From Suillus spraguei (Eukaryota > Basidiomycota > Agaricomycetes > Boletales > Suillaceae): a stretch of 64,000 bases of DNA. Under the pieces are notes generated by a model. The model was not told the origin of the DNA, searched no databases, and worked only from the letters and a program-made list of their open reading frames with translations. Positions 11,101 through 24,367 of this stretch are shown here, piece after piece; the first letter of the stretch is position 1; each line of letters starts with the position of its first letter. The position numbers and the translations under genes are program-made. Location of the stretch: assembly GCA_016800925.1 (NCBI GenBank), contig JABCPU010000016.1, forward strand, positions 124,001 to 188,000, read 5' to 3'.

Positions 11101-14100
11101 ACGAAGAGCAACGACGTATATGGGAATGGTACCTCCGCAAGAACGCTGACGATTTCGTGATTGACCAGTATCAATGCATCAGCCTTCGGGAATGCACCAT
11201 TCCGATTGAAGAATTTGGTCTTCATCGCGCCTGCTTCGCTCCTGGATTGAAGTATATCAAGTTTTATGGCGAGAACGATTGCACGCTGGGTCAGTTCATC
11301 GAGAAGAGCGTTAACGAGACGCTGGTCCAGTTCCTTGACCCGAAGGCGATTTGCACTGGGAAAGGATGCAACCAGCCACTTGCGAGGCATTGCAAGGTCT
11401 ATGTGCATAATGAAACCAGACTTGCAGTTGCTGTTGAGCAGTGGGATGGGCAGATCAAGGCCAGGGGTCCGTATCTCTATCCCTCTCCAGAAACCATCAC
11501 GACTTGGAGCGCTTGTCGGGTATGTGGCTCAGCGACGCCATTTATTCCTATCTCCGAAGAGATGCAGCGGTACTCCTTTGCAAAGTTCTTGGAATTGCAC
11601 TTCTACCCCGCAGACGTACAGCTTGTCCAAGGTGCTGGCTGTCAACATAACATCTATCAGCACCACATTCGGTACTTTGCGAAGAAGGGAATGACGGTGC
11701 GGTTCCAGGCAGATCCTGTTATCATCCATGAGGTTGTCTACCCCGCTATGCGCATTCGCATTCGTCCGGAGTCACAGCTGGAGCTTAAGAACGCAGATTA
11801 CGAACGACTGCACCGTCGAAATACCATCTGGTACACTGCTCTTGTTGATGATCTCAAGCTCATCAGCATTGATGCAGCAACTGGCGATGAAGAGCAGGAC
11901 GCAAAACTCCTCGCCGATGTCAACAACCTCATTACACGCGCTGAAGATGAGAGAGAGGAGATTGCTCAGTTGATCAACAAGATTTACAAAGAGTCGACTC
12001 CGACTGATACGCTCGCTTTGAATCAAGTTCGATCCTTCCGACAGGACAAGATCGTAGCGTGGCAACAGGACTTCGACAAACTCCCGAAGCCGAGGGGTAT
12101 TCAGACTCTGGACAGGAACGCTCGGAGGGTGTCTGCTGCCCTTGGATCTGTGAGGGCGATGTGGCCGAAGAAATCCGATCCTGCGAGTCCTAGTGATTCT
12201 CATCTACCCTTTTCCAGCGTTTCGGAGGCAGAAGAGGGAGCGTCGACGACTCGTAGGCGGGTTACTGGAAGATCTTTTGTCTCATCAGCGTCAGAAGCTT
12301 CAGAGCCTGAGCTTGAAAGTGTCGCAGAGAAGACAGCGACGGCCTCTTCTGATACCGAACCACCTCTCCCTTCAGTTATTGAGCTTGAAGCGAATAGTGA
12401 GCAGAAATCGGACGCTGACAGTGATTCAACTATTGGGGCATCTAAAGACGATGGAGCACTCTCAGACCAAGGTGCTGCATCAACAATACAAGTGAGTGTA
12501 TACATTGTTCTTTGAAACTCCCTAGCTCATCATATTATCAAGGTGGACCAAAGTGAAGTTCGCATTTCACGCATTGTTACAAGAGCATCACGGTTGCCTC
12601 GACGGCCGCAAGTTCAGCCTAGTGTTGCAGAGCTGGTAGCTCGGTATCAGGAGTACCTACCCCCGCAGGGTGTTGAGGAGCTTGCAAAGACCGCTCTGGC
12701 TCCATTTCCTCCAGTGTCCGAAAGTGAACAGGAATATCCTGCGCAGCCTGCGCCTCAAAGGTCCACCATACGCAGGCACAGAGAGCCTGTCAAGAAGCCC
12801 TCAGTGTCCGACTTCGAGTCTAGTTATGCTGCGAATGTAGCCTCGAGGCACCTGAACCGTCGCCCCTTGGGTACTCAGAATGCACGTATGTCTGGATCAG
12901 TTGGACTTGGGTCTTCCTTCGAGTCTTCAATTGCATCTCGACGGCCTTCACCAGATAAACGTGGGTCGAGACCTCTCAACGGTGATCAAACGTCATCACC
13001 GCCGACCACATCCAAACCACTTCCTGCTGGTGGTGGTCGCACCTTGCGACGGAAGCCATCTACACGAACCATCCAAAAAGACAAAGCACCCTCTCGTCCC
13101 ACCTCAGTCATGCCTGCCACCAAGCCTCAGTTCAGGCGGTCATCTCAAGGTGCTGGAAGCAAGGTTTCTAATATTGCACGACACTTTGAGCGTATAAATC
13201 GGGAAACCGAGCGAGCAAACAGGCGTTATGCAGTCATCAGGGGTCGTAAGGCACGGCCAGTCGCTTCTGCTCGTGCTACGGTCGAGGTTTTGGATAGTAT
13301 CAAGGATGCAATACAAGATGAGTCAGAGAGCTCTGATAGCTCCAGTGAAGCAGACGACGAGGGTGGTGACGAGGATGAAGCACGAAAGCCGACAGATAAA
13401 ACCACAATGGATTCATCGCCAGAACAGTCTGTCACGCTTCCTACGGTCACTGTACAGAGTGCTGCAGATACATCAACTTCGGCACATGCGGACGAGCCTT
13501 CCCCAGCACCTTCATCATCGACGCCACCGCTTCCACCACCAGCTCGGCAGCTCGGGCCAGTGGCTTCATTTCCGCCATCTCCCTTCCTCAAATCTGAGAT
13601 CTTGACGAATCTCCCACCAACGCCGCCTCCGATTTCGCTTGATGAACCCGGAAGGAACTCGATATTCAAGCAAGCTTTCCAAGGGTTGTCTCAGGGATTG
13701 TTCTCGACTCAGTTCCCTCCACGCAGATCGGATCCAGAGGTTGAAGATCCGTTGAATGATCCAGAACACATTTTCCGTGATTCTTCCATGGTTGTAAGGA
13801 CCGATGAACCTACATCTATCATTGCATTGGCATTGAAGTAGGTTATTTGTCATTTGATATCTTCTTTATCACTGATTGCATGCAGTTCTCCTCAATACCG
13901 AGAAATATTGGCTAAGTCTCGGGCCGAGAAACGCACCGCGCGAGAGCCAAAGCTGACTGATGGAGGAGAAGCATTTATGCCCGACGACCATTCTGTCGCG
14001 GAGTCTTCCTCGACGTGGGGAGTGGTCAACGTCGAGACTGCAGAACCCGGTAACCCCGCAGAGGAGCTCAAATCTGCCTCGACGAAAATGCCTTGGGTGA

Positions 14101-15372
14101 TCAGTGAGTGTCCTTGTACTGACCCAATGTGCAATGCGCTTACTCCATTCTAGCGTTTGAAAGTGGTGGTTTAACCATCAGTTGTACTGTATTGTATCCA
14201 GAACAGTTTGACGCTTTGCGCAGGACGCATGACTGTGAGAAGAGTATGGTTGAGTCGTTGGCAAGGTGTGTCAAGTGGGACGCCAGTGGAGGCAAGTCTG
14301 GCTCGGCGTTCTTGAAGACAAGAGGTTTGTAATTCATCCCTGACCCAAGTGACGATGTTACTAACTCTTCGACCAGACGATCGTTTCATTGCGAAAGAAC
14401 TCTCCAAGGCAGAGCTTCAGACAATGGAGACGTTCGGTCCAGCATACTTTGAGTATATGGCATCTGCGATCTCTGGCAACGTAAGTTACTCCTTTGTTTG
14501 GTCTACAAGGGTTCTGAATGACTTTTATCAGCGTCCCACTCTACTCGCCAAGGTATTCGGGTGCTACAAATTGACGTTCAAGAAGGCGAGAGACAAGGGT
14601 TCGAGCAAGGCCAAACTGACCCATATGAACCTCCTTGTGATGGAGAATCTCTTCTATGATCGTCGATTTTTCCGGGTGCGACATTTACTCGCGACATAGA
14701 CACTCTTTTCTGATCACATGTTCAGATCTATGATCTTAAGGGGTCGACCCGCAATCGACACGTGCGATCCACTGGACGAGAAAACGAAGTACTGCTCGAT
14801 GAAAACCTCGTCGAAAGTGTGTAAGCTATCTTGGGGATATTGAAGTCGCTAAAATCGCTTTCACAGCTGCCCATCTCTCGCCATTTTATCTCCGTGAACA
14901 TTCAAAGCGCATACTGAGAGGATCATTGTATAATGACACCAAGTTTTTGGAAGACATCAATGTCATGGATTATTCGCTTGTCGTCGGCGTTGATGCTAAT
15001 ACCCATGAACTAGTGGTGGGTATCGTTGGTAAGTGGTAAACTTGTGGCTGTAACGATATATTTACTCGTTGTTAGACTACATTCGCACATACACCTGGGA
15101 CAAGAAACTCGAGAGCTGGGTGAAGGAGTCTGCCTTCCTTGGAGGCGCTGGCAGAGGAGAACCGACCATCGTTACGCCAAAGCAGTATAGACAGCGATTC
15201 ATCAGTGCCATGGACAGATATTTCCCCTTAGTGAGTGGACACGAGGATGTTTTCGCAGCGTTTCAATGACACTTTTTTCTAGGTCCCTGATCGATGGATG
15301 AAGCAGAAAGACATCCCTGAAGAAGACCCTTATAGTTTGAACAGTTTGGTTGAACTCTGGCCGGACTGGTGA
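8115..15372 (+). CDS. FAB1: 1-phosphatidylinositol-3-phosphate 5-kinase (PIKfyve/Fab1)
   Basis: Twelve exons (8115-8694, 8744-9461, 9515-12491, 12543-13837, 13886-14103, 14154-14324, 14377-14480, 14532-14675, 14726-14816, 14867-15028, 15076-15230, 15283-15372) encode about 2234 residues. Domain order matches Fab1. The FYVE zinc finger at about 164-230 has WMED, the RKHHCR PI3P-binding motif and paired Cys. The TCP1/chaperonin-like domain follows at about 500-750, then a Cys-rich region (CRVCG, HFYP) and long acidic disordered segments. The C-terminal PIP kinase core has [27 protein letters not shown] and the [15 protein letters not shown] activation segment. The enzyme makes PI(3,5)P2 on endosomes and the vacuole. 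Start choice is uncertain: ATG 8115 is the first in-frame ATG, but coding-like sequence continues upstream to an ATG at 7937 through two apparent one-base shifts (see findings). The stop lies 128 bp from the convergent LTV1 stop. Confidence 0.95.
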
Positions 15373-15500
15373 ATCATTTTACTCAAGCACAAGCATCATG
15401 TCGCTCCACTGTAGCTTTACCACATACCATCCATGCTAGTAAATACCCGATGATCTAAATTCTGTACATTACATCATTTTGTTACACCGCGAGCTGTATA

Positions 15501-17377
15501 CTACAATTTTCTCGTTCTACTGCTTTGAGTTTTATTTGCAAGGCCCTGAGCTTGGTGCCTCATTTCTGTGGAGAACTGCTCTTGTGTCGCCTTTTTCTCT
15601 ACACGACGTACTTGACGTTCGGCCTTGACAGCCTGTTTGCGAGCTTTTTTGTCTTCCTTTGATTCGTCGCGCGGGCGGGATATGGTTTGCTTGGCCGCTG
15701 GTGGGTGAAACATCAGCAGAACATCATTTGCGTAATCAAATAGATATTTTACCTGAAGGTTCTTGGGAACCTTCATCTTCTGCAACGGATTGTAAACGAT
15801 GACGATCTTTTCGCGACTCCGAGGCTTGACGCTCGCTGTTTAAAGTGGGAAGACCGGTCTTGGGATCAAGCGTAATTTTCGGAACCGGCTTTGATGCTCG
15901 CGCACGGATCACGCGAGGATGATTCTCCAGGTTGGAATACGTTGCTATTCTGTTTCAGATACGAGTATGCATAGAATGATTTGACTCACTCAATACAGTT
16001 TCACAGTCCCATGTATCCTCTTTCTCTGCAGCATTATATCCGGCGAAAAGTCGATCATCATCTACCTCGTCCTCGTCATCATCTGCTAATCTTATCCGTA
16101 CCCGCTCATCCTGGCCCATTGCTTGACGCAGGGTATTAAGTTTCTCTGCGCCTGAGTCTCCCGGAAGCACTGGCTTCAGTTTTCGGCCAAGTAATTCATA
16201 GTTGTCCATGAAATCGTCCATCATGGCCTCGAAATCTTCTCGCGAAGTAACAAGCTCAGGGGCTTCATCCGATAATTCAGACGAAAGGTCATCATTCTCT
16301 TCCTCGACCTCCTCTCCTTCACCAGAACCATACTCTTTCTCCATCAGCTGCAAGTGATCAAAAAAGATGACCTGGCAGAGTTGACCATACTTACCTGATC
16401 GAAGCGTTCATCTAATGTCATTAGCGTTTCCGTGCGGTACATCGAAGAGCTGCTCATGCTGTATCCAGACGCGTCCGAAGTGCCTTTGCGCCTGCGCTTT
16501 CCACCAATGACAGGTAGCTTTGGCAAAGTCCCAATGGTGTCCCCTCCATCCGAGTACAGTTCATCGTCGGAGTCGCTGGGTGGAGGTGAATCCTCGCGTT
16601 CTTTCTTGTACTGGGCAAAGCGTGCTTCCCAACTATCAGCGTCTTCGCGGTCCTCTGTCGAAGAAGAATCTTGTAGGGTATCACCATCCTCACAGAACTG
16701 GTAATCAAACTCATCATTCTCGTCTCGCTGCCCCTCTGCTATCAGCTCGCCAAAGAAGTCGTCCTCTAAACCATCATCTACAAATGCGTCATCCTCTAAA
16801 GCTTCAAGAACCTGCCGGAGATGCGGGTCCATGTCCGGCTGAAAACCTGCGATCGATGAAGGAACAGCTTCCTGCGACTCATAATTTCTGGGAATCTCAG
16901 ATGCGGATGGTAGTGCCTCTGGTGGCAGGTCGCGTAAGGAGATTGGATCCTTTGATTTGCCTTTGCCTTTGGATTTTTGAGACGTAGCAGGTGCCTCGAT
17001 GAGTATACTTTCTACACCTTCTTCCTCTGCGCCAGCCGTACGTAGATGCTGCATGTAGTCATACTCTGTGTCGTCGAAATAGATACCATATAATGACGCT
17101 TCGCCGACATGAGCGTTAGCGTCATGGACAACATCATCAGCAGAAAGGAGTGACTCAAGATCGGCCCGAGTTTTTCCCTAGAAGCGGGGATTAAGTGAGT
17201 AAAGGTAAAAAAAAACGTATCGCGTAGTATGCGCACCTTCTTGTCGTTCCCTCGTACAAATGCCTTCAGGACGTGCTGACTTGCGTCAGGATCATGAATA
17301 AGAGGATCTCGCTGAGATCGGTGCACAAGCTGGAAGTGCTGTGCTCCCGGTTGTCTAAAGATTGATTTTTTGGGCAT
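15501..17377 (-). CDS. LTV1: Ribosome biogenesis protein Ltv1
   Basis: Five exons on the minus strand (17237-17377, 16395-17177, 15990-16347, 15753-15944, 15501-15697) give 556 residues. The N-terminus MPKKSIFRQPGAQHFQLVHR is the conserved Ltv1 start. It is followed by DTEYDYMQHLR, a long acidic middle (DDAFVDDGLEDDFFGELI), TLMTLDERFDQ, and the conserved block DCETVLTTYSNLENHPR assembled across an intron. The C-terminus is strongly basic (KEDKKARKQAVKAERQVRRV). Ltv1 escorts the pre-40S subunit, binds the head near uS3 and is released before final maturation and export. The acceptor of the third intron was chosen at 15945 because the alternative AG five bases earlier breaks the TYSNL block. 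The gene diverges from TAF2 and converges on FAB1. Confidence 0.93.
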
Positions 17378-17714
17378 AGTGCACCAAACTACAATGTCCT
17401 GTTTCTTTTGATTAGATGTGAATGGTATGAAAGGTTATATTCACTTATTCAATATTCAATCTTCGTGGCAACGACAGTAGGAAATTATACACAGCCATCG
17501 AGTCGCGACTGGATATTACGTAATCGTGTCGGTTGTCCCAACGCCGTCACCAATCCCACCCGTGAAGTTTAGAAGACCTGAACAAGCGGTCTTCACCTTC
17601 AAAGTCCTTTGCCCCTTCGCTTCTTACATTCATCTTCGTGCAGTATACACAAGATTTTTTCAATACGAGCTTAGAAACTCTGGATATTACTCTTTGTTCG
17701 ACTGGCGGTCAATC
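17378..17714. promoter_or_regulatory. Shared upstream region of LTV1 and TAF2
   Basis: The two start codons lie 337 bp apart on opposite strands, so this gap must hold both promoters. I see no clear TATA box; pyrimidine-rich stretches occur on the TAF2 side. Confidence 0.45.
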
Positions 17715-20700
17715 ATGCAACGCGAGCACAGTCGTCGTGGCTTCTCTATATACGTGTTTTCGTTCTAGCCCGCGTTTCATCAGTACTGACACCTTTTTTT
17801 TGTATATACTAGTCATCAGAAAGTTGTTCTAGAGATTGATTTCTCCGGCTCTCTCTGGGTACGTTGCACTATAGGCCACTCTGACAGGCGCTCACTCAAC
17901 AGCATCCTCGAACAGGGTTACACAGAAATCACCCTCATTCCAACTAGTCCCAACTTGAGGACTATTCATCTGCACTCTAGGCAATGCAGTATGTGATGCG
18001 CTCGAATTCCAGATGGCTTGTTTGACGTGTTTTGTGCAGCGATCCACTCCGTTTCTGTCGCGTCGCATCCAGCGGATTTTGTTCACCATGATCCACTCGT
18101 GCAGATCAATATCTCAAATCCTCAAGATTGTCATACTTATCCAGAGCTGAAGCGGAAAATATATTCTGCATTGGCTGAAGGTGATGAGGGTGAACTGTCG
18201 ATTGCGATTCCGAAGGAAGTTTCGCTCCGACAAACTGGTCATGCAAACCATTCGCTTGCGAACGGTCATCTCAGTGAAGGTAAATCTCGCTGCTCAAAGG
18301 TTATACACCATATATTCAATTTCTTTTACCGTATAAGCTGCTACACCTGAGCCTCATACCCCTGGCCCCTCTTCACACACTCCTGCACCCAGTCCCGAAT
18401 TCATGCCCATCGTGGTCCACATTGATTTTAGCTTGAGAAATCCTGTGGATGGCATCCAATTCGTGCTACCCACCGACTCCTACCCATATGTAAGCACCTT
18501 TTGTGTTCATGATTAAGAAGTTCTGATGTTTTTCAGCGCATACCGCATGCATATACGACACCATCGTCCCCCGACGCTGCGAGATGTTGGGTCCCATGCA
18601 TCGACAGTTTGTGGGAAAAGTGCACTTGGGAGTTCGAATTTGTTGTCCCTCGCTATCTCGAAGAGCCTGATCCCGGCCACCGCGGAGAGAATAGTGATTT
18701 TGAAGAGTCTCAGGAGTGTATCCCGACGGTAGTTGTCTGCAGTGGCGACCTCGTGGAACAGGCATGTGGTTCACGTACTTTACACCGGGCGAGCTAACAA
18801 GGGCCGCACAGGTTGCACATCCTAACAACTCCAATAAAACCATTTTTTTATTTTCTCAAGCAGTTCTGACGTCCGTGCAGCATGTCGCTTTTGCTGCTGG
18901 CCCATTCCATGTGCATCCCATCCCGACGGAGCTCACATCAGAGGATACGTCTGGCATATCACAGCCTCTGATGCATGCGTTTTGCTTGCCTGGTCATGAA
19001 GCTATGCTCCATTCATCGATTTCATTTCTGCGTTCGGCGATGAACTTCTACAGTACAGAGTTCGGTTCATACCCGTTCGGATCATACAAAGTGGTTGCGG
19101 TGGACGAGATGCCTATTCAGCGCTTTGACAGCTCGACGCTTTCCATAATTACTGTGGATCTTCTTCATGGCGAGGACTCGATCGAGCAGGTACTTGAAAC
19201 CCGGCAAGCACTTAGTCATGCCCTGGCCTGTCAGTGGATGGGAATCAACATCCAACAGAAGACATGGTCTGATACTTGGCTTGTGAATGGTCTTGCGCTG
19301 TATATCACTGGCTTATTCGTTCGCAAGATCCTTGGAAATAACGAATACCGATACAGACTCAAACGGGACATGCAACGAGTTGTTGAGTGGGACAACGGAT
19401 CGATGCCGCCCATCTGCCAACCACAGCACAATGATCCACCAGACTCCATGACGTTACCTTTTGTCAACTTGAAGGCGCCCCTCGTGCTGCACATTTTAGA
19501 TCGACGTCTCGGCAAGTCTGGTACCTCGCTCGGTCTTCCTCGCGTTCTGCCAAAGATTTTCTTGTCTGCAATGAGCGGAGAGTTGCAAAATAATGCTCTA
19601 TCGACGCACTCGTTCCTGCGTACATGCAGGAAGGTCAGCGGAATTGATCTTCGGTCATTCGCCGAGCAGTGGATCTACGGTAGTGGCTGTCCAGCGTTCG
19701 GGTTTTCTGCGTCATTCAACAGGAAGAAAATGGCAGTCGAGATCACGATGCGACAAGATTCGCCAGCATACAAGGCGCTCGAGCACAACGAGGTGTCGAA
19801 ACTGTTGCACAAGCCCGTGCCATTCTTTGAGGTACGTTTACGAGCGGTTGCATCCTGATCAAGCCCCCTCACCAGCCTCTAAAGGGTCAAATGACTGTTC
19901 GGATCCATGAGGCGGATGGCACTCCATATGAGCACGTTTTAGACATTCGCTCTGCCTTCAAACGCTTTGAAGTCCCTTTCAACACGAAATACAAACGTAT
20001 TCGACGAAACACTAAGAGATACTTAGCACGACAAGCGGCTGCTCAAGCTGCTGCAGAAGGCGACGCCGAAGCTGCTGAAGCCATGGGTCTAATTGACATG
20101 GGTTTTGGACTCGAAATCTGGGAAAAGGAAAAGGAGCGAGAAAACTGGAAGGTAGCTGACTGGACAGAGGAAGATGAGCAGGTGATGTCGGGTGCAACGT
20201 ACGAATGGATCCGCATGGACGCCGATTTTGAATGGATCGCTGCCATCGCTTTTGAACAGCCCGATTTCATGTGGGTGTCGCAGTTGCAGCGAGATCGCGA
20301 TGTCGTCGCACAGCTGGAAGTAAGTTATTTGTCGACAATTCATCTTCCTGGCTTGAACTCTCATAGGCTGTTAACGCTCTCGCAAAGCAATCCACGGCCA
20401 TCGTTTCGAGTACATTCACCAAGACAGTACTGGTCTCTAATTACTATTATCGCATACGGTGTGAGGCTGCGATGGCCCTGGTGCACGTCAGTGTTCTTAA
20501 ATTTGTTGCCTTTTGAAGGTTGTCACTGACGTGAAATCATCAGTGCGCCATTCGGAAACTGGATTTCTTGGGACTATTTCATCTATTCAAGTTGTTCCTT
20601 CGCTACTGCTACGACCCAGAAGACCCCAACCAAGATTTATTTGCTCATACTTACGTCCCAAAGCCTAATGACTTCTCTGACCTAGCGGAATACTTTGTTC

Positions 20701-23700
20701 GAAAGGTGTGTCCTTAGGATGCTACCTCTATCTCCCAACTCATGAATCTTCAGAGCCTCGTTCACGCAATATCTCAAGTTCGGTTTGAGAACGGCAAGAC
20801 ACCTTCAGTGGTTCGTCAGTTCCTCGTTGATCAGCTTCGTTACAACGACAACACAGCCAATCCGGTTAGTACGATTTTGTGACAAATAGTTACTGATTTC
20901 TGATTTCAACGCTCTTTAGTACTCGGATGCATTTTATATATGCACTATGATTTCAGCTGTTGCTTGTGCAACTGTTTCAATTGCTCCTCCAGAACGTGGC
21001 GAGCTCCTTCGCGAAGAAGTTCAGTCGGAGCACACAACCGAGGATGCCAACTTGATGAAGCAGGCGATTGACGAGGTCAGCAGGTATCGAAGCATGGACA
21101 GACTCATCCCGTCACCGAAGAATGTAGTTACCACTGCAGTATTGGAAGTGAGTGGCTTGCTACATCAGAGGACATCTTCCATTAAAGGCCTTGACCTCAG
21201 TTCTACTTGGTTCTCACCACCGCGAACCTCATCCCGAATGATCTGCGAGTCTTCTTCCCTCTTACCCGGTATGTTATAATAGTCGTATACTGTACTTCAT
21301 CTGATTATCTCTCAGTGAAGGTAATTATACCCAGGTTCGTCTCGCTGCCTTCGATGGCCTTTTCATGTCCAAGTGGTACACACCCGCCATCATGCGCTAC
21401 GTATTGGCTGTCATGGCAAACGACCCTTCTCGCGTGGTCCGGAGACATGTAGCCCGTAGCGCATGTCAAAGCCTAGCTCTCTTGGTGTCCATGGGGGAGA
21501 TGAAGAATTCGATCAAGGATACAGAATCGCTACTCATCGAGGAAGATGGCTCTCTGCCAGAGAAGTCGAAAGAAGCGAAGAAGAGCGAGGTCGACATGAT
21601 GATCAAGGTTCTCAGGAAAGACAGAGAAATCGGCAAGAATGAGGTGTTGCGAGAGTTCCTGATGTCCATTGCTCTGTAAGCCCTCCGAGGTGATTTTGTG
21701 CGACTGTCCGCTCACTTGGCCTCCAGTGCACCGGATATTGACCAGGAAGTGCGCTGGGGTATCATCAAGCTGGCTGACATTGTCCTTCGGGGAGTTGAAG
21801 AGACTCCACCGAAGGTTACTATTCATCTGCCTCCTACACCTGTGACTGAAGTCCCACCCTCGCTTCCAGCGGTGAAGGTGCTGCCAAAAGCTTCACGACC
21901 TCTCAAGTCTGGGGGACCACCTGTTCGGGTGCCTGCTGTTGCATCTGCTGCCCCTAAGCTCAAAATTATGCCTGGGGGTACTCAAGCCCGAAGTTCTAGT
22001 TCGTCTGTCACTGCATCCGCTATTCCAACGCCTCCAGTTCGCACCGCCTCCATGGCTCCGCCCCCAGTTCCTGCGAAAGTCAAAAGCAAACCCAAGCCAA
22101 AGCCTATGAATGGTGTCAGGCCCCCTCACATCCCGAAGGCACAGTCAGCTGGAATGAGCTTGAACGATTTGCGTGCAAGTCGTAATGCACTCAAGAAGCT
22201 CAAGATGCATAAGAGCGCAGTGCTTTTCATGCAACCAGTAGATCCTGTTCGAGACCATGCTCCAAAGTTTGTATCTTAATAATAATGAGCTTTGACCTTT
22301 TCTGACACAATAATATAGCTATTACGAGGTCATCAAGAATCCTATGGACCTCAGCACCATGGGTGCCAAAGTCGAGGCAGGCATGTACAAGGACCGTTTT
22401 GCCTTCGAGGCAGACTTTCGTCTTATGATAGCAAATGCAAAACAGTACAGCCCGTCTGGCACGTACGCCCACACCGAGGCGATTTTCTTGGAGACGTTTT
22501 TTGAAAAACGTGAGTTCAACGCCACAGAATTATCAGATTTTCTTACGTTTGCCCAGTTTGGAACCGCATTCAGAAGACTCTTGAAGCTGCTAGCAAGAAT
22601 GCAGAGTCTGTCCCTGAGAACTTGCCCACTATCATAGTAAAGAAACCTGGAACTGCTACGTCGAAGCCTTCTATGATCTCAGCCCCGCCACCTCCACAAG
22701 CAGAGTTGGAGGCTCCAGCACGTCCGATTATCAAGCTCAAGGTTGGTGGTTCACAACCTATGGCACCGCAAGCGGAGCCCTCGAAGAAGGTGGCAGAGCC
22801 CAAGGCTTTACAGAAACCTAAGCAACCCCGCAAACCCAAGGCCGTTGACGATGCACCTCCGCCTTACGTCGATGATGGATCCCATGACCTACTGCAAGAA
22901 GTAATCGCTATCGAGCGAGAGAAAGACGAGGAGAAGCGCACCCGGAAATCCAAGGATCCCATTCGGGAATCACCTCCTCCTGCAAGAGCTTCAGGCAGTG
23001 GACCACCTGGAAAACGCAGAAAGACGAGTGCTGATGACAATAGTGGCGAGATATTGATGTTAGCCCCGTCCCTCTCCAGGAAGGAAAAGCCTGGTGCTCC
23101 TCCCTTGAGCTCTAGCACTGCAACTGCGGAGCCATCCGTTACGCCTGCACCTGCACCTAAAATATCTTTCGGCAAACCAAAGAAAGAGAAATCTGCAAAT
23201 CTTCGCGATTCAGAATCTGTCTCCGAACCTCCACGTACCTCCATCAAAGGCAAAGAAAGAGAAGTTGTACCTAACAATACCCCGACGCCATCAAAGCCTC
23301 GCAAGGTCCAGGCGTCGGCTCCACTCAATGAGAAAAAGTGCCGGGAAATTTTGAAGGCTATTCTGAAAGTGCCAGAGAGCATTATATTCGCTCAGCCTGT
23401 AGACCCTGAGAGAGACGGATGTCCCACGTATGTGACATCTTGTACTATCACGACTAATGCTAACATTGGTATAGGTACTACGAGGAGATCAAACACCCGA
23501 TGGACTTTGGTACTATGACTCAGCATTTGAACGAGGGCAAGTACTCGACCATGGAGGACTTCCAAAAAGACGTCGAATTGGTGTTAAGCAATTGCCGAAA
23601 ATTCAATCCACCCACCACGTACCCCGTCAATTGTGCAGATGTGGTGGAGAGAATCTTTAAGAAAGAATGGGCGAAGGTGATAGACAAGAAGCTTTCGTGG

Positions 23701-24145
23701 ACGGAGAAGAGGAGCTTGCAAACGCTGATGACTCAATTGGTGAAGGAGGATATGTAAGTTTTCATTCTGTTTATGGTAGTTCAAGTGCTAACTTTACCGC
23801 AGTTCTTGGGTGTTCCGAGAACCTGTCGAACCTGTCCTTTTGGGCATCCCGACGTATTTTGACGTCATACCAAAGAGGGATGCAAGAGACTTGAGAACGA
23901 TCCGCCAAAAGTTGGACACTGACAAGTACGACTCGGCTGATGCATTTGAGGCAGACATCAACCTCATGATCCAAAATGCTATCACCTTCAATGGTGCGGA
24001 CTCTGAGGTTGGGTACATTGCGGTGGCCGTGCGTGATCGGGTCAAGGAGCTGTTTGGTGGAGCCAAGGCGAATACAGGGACCAAGAAGCGCAAGGATGGT
24101 GAGAAAGGGACGCCTCAGCCGTCGAAGAAGGTGAAGGTCAGCTGA
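17715..24145 (+). CDS. TAF2: TFIID subunit TAF2 with three C-terminal bromodomains
   Basis: Nineteen exons give an 1831-residue protein; the main ones are 18812-19831, 19885-20319, 21727-22266 and 22557-23427. The N-terminal ~1000 residues are the M1-aminopeptidase-like TAF2 fold (KVVLEIDFSG, HVAFAAGPFHVHP, YKVVAVDEMP, QWIYGSGCPAFGFSA). The HExxH zinc site is absent (ALSHALACQWMG instead), as is normal for TAF2, so it is a non-catalytic scaffold in TFIID that reads promoter DNA. A Pro/Lys-rich tail then carries three bromodomains at about 1250-1345, 1605-1715 and 1718-1805. Each has the alpha-helical core with PxDFGTM/PMDLSTM-like turns; the second and third keep the acetyl-lysine Asn (FNPP, FNGA), the first has Ser there (YSPS). 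Intron 6 (18762-18811) is GC-AG. The first exon of 39 nt is the least certain part. Animal and budding-yeast TAF2 lack bromodomains. Confidence 0.93.
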
Positions 24146-24367
24146 ACATCGTATGTTAAATTACTTTAAGTCAAGCAAATAATACATTTGTATCTATTAT
24201 TACTCGCTATTCTTTGCTATGTAATTGCTGTCGCGGTAGTATGTACATGCCATAGGAAATGAAAAATGTCGTTGATCTAGATAGTCAAGTTCCAGCTATC
24301 CTAATAGTTCTTGTCTACAGTAGCTGACCCGATACAAGGTCGATATCAGTCCTTGATCTATAACTTT

